Below, in pieces: positions 7,338 to 14,116 of a stretch of 16,890 nt of DNA. Source of the stretch: DATLHO01 sp035539855. GTDB lineage: Bacteria > Bacteroidota > Ignavibacteria > OLB7. The notes beneath the pieces are model-generated. The model was not told the DNA's origin and did not search any database. It saw nothing but the letters and a program-made list of their open reading frames with translations. Every line of letters begins with the position of its first letter. The first letter of the stretch is position 1. The DNA is taken from positions 1 through 16,890 of the forward strand of contig DATLHO010000111.1 of the NCBI GenBank assembly GCA_035539855.1. The letters are read 5' to 3'. Position numbers and translations under genes: made by a program.

Positions 7338-9344
7338 ATGAAGACGATCACGACCGTCGGCGTCGTCGGCGCCGGCACGATGGGCTCGGCACTGGCGCAG
7401 AAGTTCGCGCAGGAAGGATTCGACGTCGTCCTCGTCGATCGGGCGATGCGACTGGTGGAGCGGGGGATCGAGTCGATCGCCCGGATGCTTGAACAGGGCG
7501 TCGAGCGTCGCGTCTTCACCGCCGCGGCGGCCGATGCGACGCGCGCGCGGATTCGCGGAAGCGAGTCGCTCGACAACCTCGTCGCCTGCGACCTCGTCGT
7601 CGAGGCGATCTTCGAGGACTTCATCGCGAAATGCGATCTGTTCGCAGCGATCGGGCGCATCGTGCACGCCGATACCATCGTCGCGACGAACACGTCGTCG
7701 TTCTCGGTCTCGGAGCTTGCGCACGCGATCTCACACCCCGAGCGCTTCTGCGGGCTGCACTACTTCTACCACGCGGCGAAGAACCGGCTCGTCGAGATCA
7801 TTCCGGGCGAGAAGACCTCGGCCGAGACGCTGCGCGCGGTCGAGCGCTTCTGCTGGATGACCGGCAAGGATCCGATCGCGTGCCGTGATCGCCACGGCTT
7901 CGCGATCAACCGCTTCTTCGTGCCGTGGCTCAACGAGGCGGTGCGGCTGCATCAGGAGGGGATCGCCTCGACCGGCGCGATCGACCAGGTGTGCATGCGC
8001 GCGTTCGGCGTCGGCATGGGACCGTTCGCGCTGATGAACGCGACGGGCGTGCCGATCGCCTACCACTCGCAGCGCACGCTCGAGAAGCTCGGCACGCTCT
8101 ACGCCGTCGCAGACGGGCTGCGCGCGCAGGCCGAAGCCAACGAGCCGTGGAGCATCGATCCGCCGGCGCACCCGATCGACGAGGCGACGGCGAAGCGCAT
8201 TCGCGAGCGGATGCTAGGCGTCGTGTTCCTGGTGTGCAGCCAGATCCTCGACGAGGAGATCTGCACCGCCGTCGAGCTCGACCGCGGCGCGCGTATCGGG
8301 CTGCAGTGGCAGCAGGGTCCGATCGGCATGATGCGCGCGCTCGGCCGGCCGGAGGTCGAGCGGCTGATGCGCACCGTCGCGACGCGCTACCAGACGCCGT
8401 TCCCGCACGCGGTCGCCGATGCGTTCGTTCCGCTGCGCTACGTTTCGCTGCGTCGGGCCGGAGCCAATGCGATCATCACGGTCGAACGGCCCGAGGCGCT
8501 CAACGCGCTCGACGAGACGATCGTCGAGCAGCTCGGCGACCGCTTCGACGAAGCCGAGCGCCTCGACGGCTGCGACACGATCGTGATCACCGGAGCGGGG
8601 AAGGCGTTCGTGGCCGGCGCGGATATCTCCATGTTCCTCGAGAACATTCGAGGCGGGACGATCGATCGGATCGTCGCGTTCACCGCGCGGACGCAGGCGA
8701 TCTTCGATCGCATCGACCGCTCCGCGAAGCGCGTCGTCGCGGTGCTCAACGGGCTGACGCTCGGCGGGGGACTCGAGCTCGCGCTCTGCGCCGACACGAT
8801 CATCGCGCTGCCGGGCGCGGTGATGGGATTCCCGGAGACGGGCATCGGCATCTATCCCGGACTCGGCGGCACGCAGCGCACGCAGAAGCGCGTCGGCAAG
8901 GGGCTGACGAAGTACCTGATCTACACCGGCGATCTCGTCGACGCGCGCACGGCCGCGCAGATGGGTCTCGTCGATGCGATGATGCCGGCGACCGCGTGGT
9001 TCGAGCTCGCCGACGGCGCCGCGCTCGAGTCTCTCGCGCCGCTCGTCGTCAACAACGACGACGCACGCTGGCAGGCGATCGGCACGTTCTTCGGCGCGCA
9101 CTCTCTCGATCGCCAGATCGACGACGGCGCTCGATTCACCGCGATCGCGCCCGAGGAGCTCGAGCGCTGGCGCTCGCGCGTGCGCGCCAAAGCGCCGATC
9201 GCTCTTCGCGCGGCCGAGCGGCTCGTCGACGAAGCGCGCGGCTGCGACTCGGAGCTCGAGTACCTGCCGACGGTGTTCTCCTCGAGCGACGCGCTGCTCG
9301 GACTCAGCTCGGTCGGCACGAAGGTGGTCTTCACCGGAAACTGA
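7338..9344 (+). CDS. Bifunctional 3-hydroxyacyl-CoA dehydrogenase / enoyl-CoA hydratase
   Basis: The protein has 668 residues. The N-terminal half is a 3-hydroxyacyl-CoA dehydrogenase: NAD motif GAGTMGSALA (11-20), ATNTSS (116-121), the catalytic pair His141 (GLHYF) and Glu153 (RLVEII), and Asn191 (AINRFF). A second helical dehydrogenase domain runs to about 365. Residues 366-668 are an enoyl-CoA hydratase with AGADI in the oxyanion loop and both catalytic glutamates, Glu480 in GGGLELAL and Glu500 in GFPETGIG. The domain order is the reverse of bacterial FadB and matches archaeal-type dehydrogenase/hydratase fusions. In this operon it would oxidise 3-hydroxypimelyl-CoA to 3-oxopimelyl-CoA, and could also convert crotonyl-CoA to acetoacetyl-CoA after glutaryl-CoA dehydrogenation. 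The start at 7338 is where homology begins; the open frame before it overlaps dch and is spurious. Its stop overlaps a downstream ATG (ATGA-type, 9344), but that ATG is probably not used. Confidence 0.92.
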   Translation: MKTITTVGVVGAGTMGSALAQKFAQEGFDVVLVDRAMRLVERGIESIARMLEQGVERRVFTAAAADATRARIRGSESLDNLVACDLVVEAIFEDFIAKCDLFAAIGRIVHADTIVATNTSSFSVSELAHAISHPERFCGLHYFYHAAKNRLVEIIPGEKTSAETLRAVERFCWMTGKDPIACRDRHGFAINRFFVPWLNEAVRLHQEGIASTGAIDQVCMRAFGVGMGPFALMNATGVPIAYHSQRTLEKLGTLYAVADGLRAQAEANEPWSIDPPAHPIDEATAKRIRERMLGVVFLVCSQILDEEICTAVELDRGARIGLQWQQGPIGMMRALGRPEVERLMRTVATRYQTPFPHAVADAFVPLRYVSLRRAGANAIITVERPEALNALDETIVEQLGDRFDEAERLDGCDTIVITGAGKAFVAGADISMFLENIRGGTIDRIVAFTARTQAIFDRIDRSAKRVVAVLNGLTLGGGLELALCADTIIALPGAVMGFPETGIGIYPGLGGTQRTQKRVGKGLTKYLIYTGDLVDARTAAQMGLVDAMMPATAWFELADGAALESLAPLVVNNDDARWQAIGTFFGAHSLDRQIDDGARFTAIAPEELERWRSRVRAKAPIALRAAERLVDEARGCDSELEYLPTVFSSSDALLGLSSVGTKVVFTGN

Positions 9345-9354
9345 TGGAGGTTGC

Positions 9355-9373
9355 TATCTTCTCGCCTCGAGGC
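9355..9373 (+). promoter_or_regulatory. Candidate promoter -10 and palindromic operator of the Rrf2-family gene
   Basis: TATCTT at 9355-9360 resembles a -10 hexamer; no convincing -35 is seen at the proper distance. It is followed at once by the perfect 10-bp palindrome GCCTCGAGGC (9364-9373), 9 bp before the chosen start codon at 9383. A palindrome over the likely transcription start is where an autorepressor would be expected to bind. Short palindromes are easily made by chance in such GC-rich DNA, so this is a weak proposal. Confidence 0.3.
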
Positions 9374-9382
9374 TCCTCGCTC

Positions 9383-9847
9383 ATGACCTTTTCGCGATCG
9401 TGTGAATACGCGCTCCAGGCGGCGCTGTACCTCGGCGTCCGCCACGCCGCCGGTGTCACCGTGGTCTCCCTGCAGGAGATCGCCGAGTCACAGGAGATCC
9501 CGCCGACCTTTCTCAGCAAGATCCTCCAGACGCTCGTCCGCCAGAAGCTGCTGACGTCGCAGAAGGGATCGAAGGGAGGCTTCGCGCTCGCGCGCAACCC
9601 CGACGCGGTGACGCTGCTGGACATCGTCTCGGCGATCGACGGGCTCGACATGTTCGACCGCTGCGGCATCGGCCTGCGCGCGTGCTCCGACGAGAACCCC
9701 TGCCCGGTCCACCACGAGTACAAAGTGATCAAGAACAAGGTCCGCCAGGTGCTCACCCACAAGACTCTGGCCGAGCTCAGCCGCGACGTCGAGCGCGGCA
9801 CGGCGATCATCGCGTTCAGGCGCGCCGAGGTTGTCGGTTCGGAGTAA
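9383..9847 (+). CDS. Rrf2-family transcriptional regulator with Fe-S cluster signature
   Basis: The protein has 154 residues. The start at 9383 gives the canonical Rrf2 N-terminus MTFSRSCEYALQAALYLG. An upstream in-frame ATG at 9344 would add 13 unlike residues. The winged helix follows, with TFLSKILQTLVRQKLLTSQ (42-60) as recognition region and KGSKGGFALAR (61-71) as wing. Cys94, Cys101, Cys107 and His110 (spacing C-x6-C-x5-C-x2-H) resemble the cluster ligands of IscR and NsrR, so a bound [2Fe-2S] or [4Fe-4S] cluster responding to oxygen, NO or iron-sulfur supply is likely. The gene begins 38 bp after the last catabolic gene on the same strand, which suggests it controls the oxygen-sensitive benzoyl-CoA reductase pathway; that target is inferred. 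It is not clearly IscR, NsrR, CymR or RsrR. Confidence 0.88.
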   Translation: MTFSRSCEYALQAALYLGVRHAAGVTVVSLQEIAESQEIPPTFLSKILQTLVRQKLLTSQKGSKGGFALARNPDAVTLLDIVSAIDGLDMFDRCGIGLRACSDENPCPVHHEYKVIKNKVRQVLTHKTLAELSRDVERGTAIIAFRRAEVVGSE

Positions 9848-9858
9848 GGCCGTATACT
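9831..9858 (+). promoter_or_regulatory. Candidate sigma70-type promoter for the sensor kinase gene
   Basis: TTGTCG (9831-9836) and TATACT (9853-9858) are separated by 16 bp, close to the sigma70 consensus. The -35 lies within the last codons of the Rrf2-family gene. Transcription from here would leave a leader of about 130 nt before the kinase start at 9996, and that leader contains an 8-C tract. If the organism belongs to Bacteroidota proper, its primary sigma factor prefers a different consensus, which lowers confidence. Confidence 0.45.
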
Positions 9859-9881
9859 CGCCTCTCACCTCGGCTCGCTGT

Positions 9882-9889
9882 CCCCCCCC
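9882..9889 (+). repeat. Homopolymer tract of eight C in the sensor-kinase leader
   Basis: Eight consecutive C residues occur between the candidate promoter at 9831-9858 and the kinase start at 9996. Other C or G runs noticed in the window are mostly six bases or fewer, apart from a second 8-C run in the response regulator gene. Slippage here would change leader length without altering a protein. Confidence 0.6.
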
Positions 9890-9995
9890 ACCAATCAGAA
9901 GCAGACATCCGTCTGTGCTCGGGCCTCCTCCGCTGCCCCATGCCGCACCATGCATGTGACCGCGTCATTCGCACGACAGTGCGGGTCGGTCTCGT

Positions 9996-12900
9996 ATGCA
10001 ATCACGCTTCCGCGTCGAATTCCCCCCGACGCAGGCGACCGTTCGTGCTGTGATGGCGCTGGCGCTCGTCCTGGCCGCGCCGTTGATGGCGTCGGCGCAA
10101 TCCACCGGCTACCGCATCACCGAGCTGACAACACGCGACGGTCTCTCGCAGAGCATCGTCTACTCGATGATGCAGGACCGGCGCGGCTTCCTCTGGTTCG
10201 GCACGCGTGACGGCCTCGACCGCTACGACGGGTACACGTTCCGCACGTACGGGCACGACCCGTTCGATACCACCTCGCTCTCTGATTACATCGTCACGGC
10301 AATTGCCGAGGACAGCTCAGGATATGTCTGGGCGGGGACGTCGACCGGAGGACTGAACCGCCTCGATCGCAGGACTGGTCGCTTCGAACGCTTTCGGCAC
10401 AATCCGCGTAACCCGAGCAGTATCAGTGGCGATGGCATCACTTCCGTGGTGGTGGATCGCAGAGGAACGGTATGGGTTCTTTCGGATGGTGGGCTCGACC
10501 GGTTCGACCCCGCGACTCGACGATTCTCTCGCTCGTTCAGGTCCAAACGTATCGATGGCGCTCGCGGCGATTCGTTGAGAATCTACGTCGATCGTCGTGG
10601 TGAATTCTGGTACGTCTCGAGCGCAAAGACAGTGCGAAGCGAGACGAGATCGATCGCGCTCGATGGACTGTGCACGGTCGGGAGATTCAACGGATCGTTG
10701 GAGACGTTCGAGCGGTGGACGTTTCCAACATATGGGGGCGCCTTCAGGATCATTGGTGATCGGACCGACGGCAGGATCGACATCGCTCTCATCGCGACCT
10801 TTGGCAGTCACGAACCAATGATAGTGCGGTTCGATCCGGCGACGCGGCGCATCGAACGACTCGACATATCATCCCGCTTGGGGAGAGATTCGAAGCGCGT
10901 CGAAGTGCTCACGCCGTTGGCCGTCGATGACGACGGCACGTGCTGGTACGTGACCGCCAAAGTCGCTCGCATCTATGGCCCAAGCGGTCGGTTCGAGCTT
11001 CATTCGGAGAAACTCGTTCCCATGGCATCGGGCGCCCCTTTGCGCCCTGACGCGACAACGATCAACGGGCGGGAGAGACCGAAGCCGTTGGCCGTCGTTC
11101 TCCAGAGCATGCCGATCCGCGACCGCGGCGGCAGGTTGTGGTTCGCCACCGGTTCCGGTCTGACGGCTGTGTCGAAGACCGGCGTCGACATTGTAACATG
11201 GCGCCACGATCCGGACGACTCGACGACGCTGAGCGCACGGCGGATCAGGGGCGTTGCGTTCGACCGACGGGGCGTTCTCTGGGTTGGGACCGATTACGGG
11301 CTCAACCGCTACGATCGTGCGACAGGCAAATGGCGGCGATTCTACGAGACATCGCGCTCGAGCCTGACACACAGCACCGTCAACGTGATCTTCCGCGATC
11401 GCGATGGCTCGATGCTCTTCGGAACGAATTCCGGATTGTCGACGCTTGATCACTCAGGCAACCCTATCAGCGCATCAATCCCGGGATTGCCGCGCGAGGT
11501 TCAGGACCGCCTCCACGTCTGGTCGATACTGCGCGATCGCGCCGGGCGGCTCTGGATCGGCACTGCGATCGCGGGTATCCACGTGCTGGACCCGGCCGGC
11601 AACCCCATTCATCACTACCAGCACGACCCGACTGACGACGGAAGTCTCTCCGCGGGCGGCGTGTGGTCGCTCATCGAGGACAGGCACGGAAACATCTGGG
11701 CCGGGACCAATGAGGGCCTCAGCCGATGGCTGCCCAAGAGCAATCGGTTCAGCCGCTATGAGCATCAGCCGGGCAACGCTCGATCACTCGGCGGAAAGCG
11801 AATCTGGTCGCTCTTCGAGGATTCCAGCGCCGAGCTCTGGGTCTGCTCGTATGGCGGCGGCATCAGTCGCTACAATCGAACGACCGACGACTTTTCGACG
11901 ATCACGACGCGTGACGGACTGGTCTCAAACGCCGTTGTCGGCATCCTGGAGGATGCGAATCGCGACTTCTGGATAGCGACGACAAAGGGGCTCGTTCGCT
12001 GGGATCGCCGACGCAACACGTTTCGGTTGTTCGATGAACGGGATGGACTTCAGGGTAATGAGTTCGCGTTTCATGCTTTTACCTCGAGTCCGGACGGCCG
12101 GCTGTATTTCGGCGGCGTCAACGGGCTCAGCGCGTTCAGTCCCGAATCGATGGGACTGGATCGAACTGTGCCACCGATCGTCGTCGCTGAATTCCGTGTG
12201 TTCGACAGCGTCACCGCGCCGGAGCTCGTCGACGGCGACACCGTTCGACTGAGTCACGATCAGAATTCAATCTCCTTCGAGTTCGCCGCCCTCAGCTACA
12301 TCAATCCTGGCAAGAACGAGTACGGCTTCAGACTCGTTGGGCTTGAAGACGAGTGGATCCGGCGGTCGAGCACGAATCGGATCGCGAGCTACACGCGCCT
12401 CCGACCGGGCACATACACCTTTCTCGTGCGCGGCTCGAACGGCGACGGCGTCTGGAACGAGAGAGGCGCCTCGATCACCGTTGTTATTGCGCCGCCCTGG
12501 TGGGGGACATGGGCGTTCCGTACGGCTGCCGCCGTGGCGCTCCTGACGTCGTTGATCGTCGGTAACCGCGTTCGCACAGACAGCATCCGGCGGCGAGAGC
12601 GAGAGAAACAGGAGGCGAGTCTGATCGCTGCCCTGGAGTCGCAGGAGGTCGAGCGACAACGTATCGCGCGCGACCTCCACGACGGAGTCGGGCAGCTCAT
12701 CGCCGCAGCCGCCGTCAACGTCGGATACGTGCGCGAGATGATGAGGCAGCATGTTCTCGGATCGCTGGAGAGCGAGCTCGACGGTGCGATGCAGCGCTCA
12801 CTCTCGATCCTCTGGCAGGCGTCGACCGATGTTCGCGCGATCAGTCGCGCGCTCGGCACGACCTCGCTCAAAGAGTTCGGCCTGGTCGCCACGATCACCG

Positions 12901-13262
12901 AGCTCCTGCGGAATCTCGATCCCTGCCAGCAGACCCGGTTCGAGTTCGAGACCCTTGGAATGGAGGAGCGGCTCCCCGAGAATCTGGAGGTCGGTCTGTT
13001 CCGCGTAGCACAGGAGCTCATCACCAACGTGGTCCGCCACTCCGGCGCGACGGAAGCGACACTGCAGATCGTGCACGAACATGGGGAGGTTCGTCTCACG
13101 GTGGAGGACAACGGCACCGGATTCGACTCTGCGCACAGGAATGGGGGGATGGGGCGGCAGAACATCGAGGCTCGCGTCGCCCTCATGGACGGCACTGTCG
13201 ACTACGACTCCACGCCGGGGCACGGAACAACAATCATGGTGACTGTCCCTTGTCGCGAGTAA
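9996..13262 (+). CDS. Periplasmic beta-propeller sensor histidine kinase (Reg_prop / Y_Y_Y / HisKA_3 / HATPase)
   Basis: The protein has 1088 residues. A signal peptide lies at about 18-35 (hydrophobic run, then ASAQ). Residues about 40-720 carry two-component-regulator propeller repeats, with motifs such as DRRGFLWFGTRDGLDRYD (61-78), DSSGYVWAGTSTGGLNRLD, DRRGVLWVGTDYGLNRYD and DRHGNIWAGTNEGLSRW. Residues about 750-830 form a Y_Y_Y domain (LRPGTYTFLVRGSNGDGVW). A single membrane segment is at about 838-856. The cytoplasmic part has an H-box RDLHDGVGQ (phosphoacceptor His895) of the NarX/HisKA_3 class, then a HATPase with N-box QELITNVVRHSG (Asn1011), DNGTGFD and GMGRQNIEAR. It probably binds an extracellular ligand and phosphorylates the regulator encoded 167 bp downstream. 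Unlike many Bacteroides hybrid sensors it has no receiver or AraC domain. ATG 10053 (Met20) is an alternative start that still gives a signal peptide. The ligand cannot be read from the sequence. Confidence 0.93.
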   Translation: MQSRFRVEFPPTQATVRAVMALALVLAAPLMASAQSTGYRITELTTRDGLSQSIVYSMMQDRRGFLWFGTRDGLDRYDGYTFRTYGHDPFDTTSLSDYIVTAIAEDSSGYVWAGTSTGGLNRLDRRTGRFERFRHNPRNPSSISGDGITSVVVDRRGTVWVLSDGGLDRFDPATRRFSRSFRSKRIDGARGDSLRIYVDRRGEFWYVSSAKTVRSETRSIALDGLCTVGRFNGSLETFERWTFPTYGGAFRIIGDRTDGRIDIALIATFGSHEPMIVRFDPATRRIERLDISSRLGRDSKRVEVLTPLAVDDDGTCWYVTAKVARIYGPSGRFELHSEKLVPMASGAPLRPDATTINGRERPKPLAVVLQSMPIRDRGGRLWFATGSGLTAVSKTGVDIVTWRHDPDDSTTLSARRIRGVAFDRRGVLWVGTDYGLNRYDRATGKWRRFYETSRSSLTHSTVNVIFRDRDGSMLFGTNSGLSTLDHSGNPISASIPGLPREVQDRLHVWSILRDRAGRLWIGTAIAGIHVLDPAGNPIHHYQHDPTDDGSLSAGGVWSLIEDRHGNIWAGTNEGLSRWLPKSNRFSRYEHQPGNARSLGGKRIWSLFEDSSAELWVCSYGGGISRYNRTTDDFSTITTRDGLVSNAVVGILEDANRDFWIATTKGLVRWDRRRNTFRLFDERDGLQGNEFAFHAFTSSPDGRLYFGGVNGLSAFSPESMGLDRTVPPIVVAEFRVFDSVTAPELVDGDTVRLSHDQNSISFEFAALSYINPGKNEYGFRLVGLEDEWIRRSSTNRIASYTRLRPGTYTFLVRGSNGDGVWNERGASITVVIAPPWWGTWAFRTAAAVALLTSLIVGNRVRTDSIRRREREKQEASLIAALESQEVERQRIARDLHDGVGQLIAAAAVNVGYVREMMRQHVLGSLESELDGAMQRSLSILWQASTDVRAISRALGTTSLKEFGLVATITELLRNLDPCQQTRFEFETLGMEERLPENLEVGLFRVAQELITNVVRHSGATEATLQIVHEHGEVRLTVEDNGTGFDSAHRNGGMGRQNIEARVALMDGTVDYDSTPGHGTTIMVTVPCRE

Positions 13263-13429
13263 TCCAACGCGAAGTCGACCTGCCTACTTCGATCCGCCTA
13301 CATGGATGCCTGTAGTTTCCCGATTCATTGATTTCACCGATTGATACCCGCGCTCCATTGGGCCTTACTTGACGCAGCAACCGACGCGAGGATCGATCGA
13401 GACCGAAACCCGGACGCGGGTCCGCTCCA

Positions 13430-14068
13430 ATGATTACGATACTCATCGTCGACGACCACGCGATCTTTGTCAGGGCGCTCTCGAGTCTGCTGGGTGTCAC
13501 CGGCAGCATACGGATTGCCGGCACGGCGACGAACGGAATCGAAGCCCTGCGACTCGTCGAGGACAATCCTGGGTCCGACGTTCTGGTGCTCGACGTCTCC
13601 ATGCCTGAGATGGATGGGGTGGAGGTGGTGACCGAGCTGCGTCGGCGCAAGCAAATGATTCCGGTGCTCATGCTTAGCCAGGAATACACCGGCGCCACGA
13701 TCGCCCGAGCGATGAAAGCCGGAGCCGCAGGCTACGTATTGAAAACCGCCGAGCACGACGAACTCGTCGCGGCAATCGACGCCGTCGCCAGTGGGCAGCA
13801 GTTTCTCAGCTCCGAAGCACAGACCGCCCTCATTGCCGTGATGACCGGCCGCCAATCCGATCTCAACCCCCCCCGCCTGACACGACGCGAGCTCGAAATC
13901 CTCAAGCTCGTCGCCTCCGGACAGACCACGAATCAGATAGCCGCGACGCTGTTCATAAGTCCCCTCACCGTTGAGACGCACAGGCATAATCTCATGACGA
14001 AGCTGGGGGTGAAGAACCTGGCGGGACTGGTGAGGTGGGCGATGGAGAGGGGGATGTTGGACTCTTAG
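13430..14068 (+). CDS. NarL/LuxR-family response regulator
   Basis: This 212-residue protein has a receiver domain (1-120) with acidic pocket Asp8/Asp9, phosphoacceptor Asp55 in LVLDVSMPEMDG, Ser83 and Lys105 in YVLKTAE. A LuxR-type (GerE) helix-turn-helix spans about 149-212: LTRRELEILKLVASG followed by TTNQIAATLFISPLTVETHR and KLGVKNLAGLVRWA. HisKA_3 kinases usually pair with exactly this regulator class, so it is the likely partner of the kinase just upstream. Its targets are not evident; the secreted-protein genes directly downstream or the catabolic operon are possible. The linker between the two domains is encoded partly by an 8-C run (13867-13874). No ribosome binding site or clear promoter was recognised in the 167 bp before the gene. 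Confidence 0.94.
   Translation: MITILIVDDHAIFVRALSSLLGVTGSIRIAGTATNGIEALRLVEDNPGSDVLVLDVSMPEMDGVEVVTELRRRKQMIPVLMLSQEYTGATIARAMKAGAAGYVLKTAEHDELVAAIDAVASGQQFLSSEAQTALIAVMTGRQSDLNPPRLTRRELEILKLVASGQTTNQIAATLFISPLTVETHRHNLMTKLGVKNLAGLVRWAMERGMLDS
13867..13874 (+). repeat. Homopolymer tract of eight C inside the response regulator linker
   Basis: The eight C residues belong to codons for Asn146-Pro-Pro-Arg149, between the receiver and DNA-binding domains. A gain or loss of one C would frameshift the protein after the receiver and remove the helix-turn-helix. Whether the length varies cannot be judged from one sequence. Confidence 0.6.
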
Positions 14069-14116
14069 CCGGATCTCTTCGCAATACTTCCGACCTGCCT
14101 CACTTACGCGAATGAC

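Noticed and set aside
9344..9382. Earlier ATG for the Rrf2-family gene, overlapping the preceding stop
   Set aside because: It would add 13 residues not seen in the family, and the MTFSRSCEYA start at 9383 is canonical. The overlap leaves a small chance of coupled translation from 9344.
9902..9915. Small inverted repeat CAGAC-ATCC-GTCTG considered as a terminator after the Rrf2-family gene
   Set aside because: The stem is only 5 bp, there is no T-run after it, and it lies downstream of the candidate kinase promoter.
13263..13429. Possible promoter in the gap between kinase and response regulator (TTGATT/TTGACG-like words)
   Set aside because: No -10 element at a suitable distance was found for either word.
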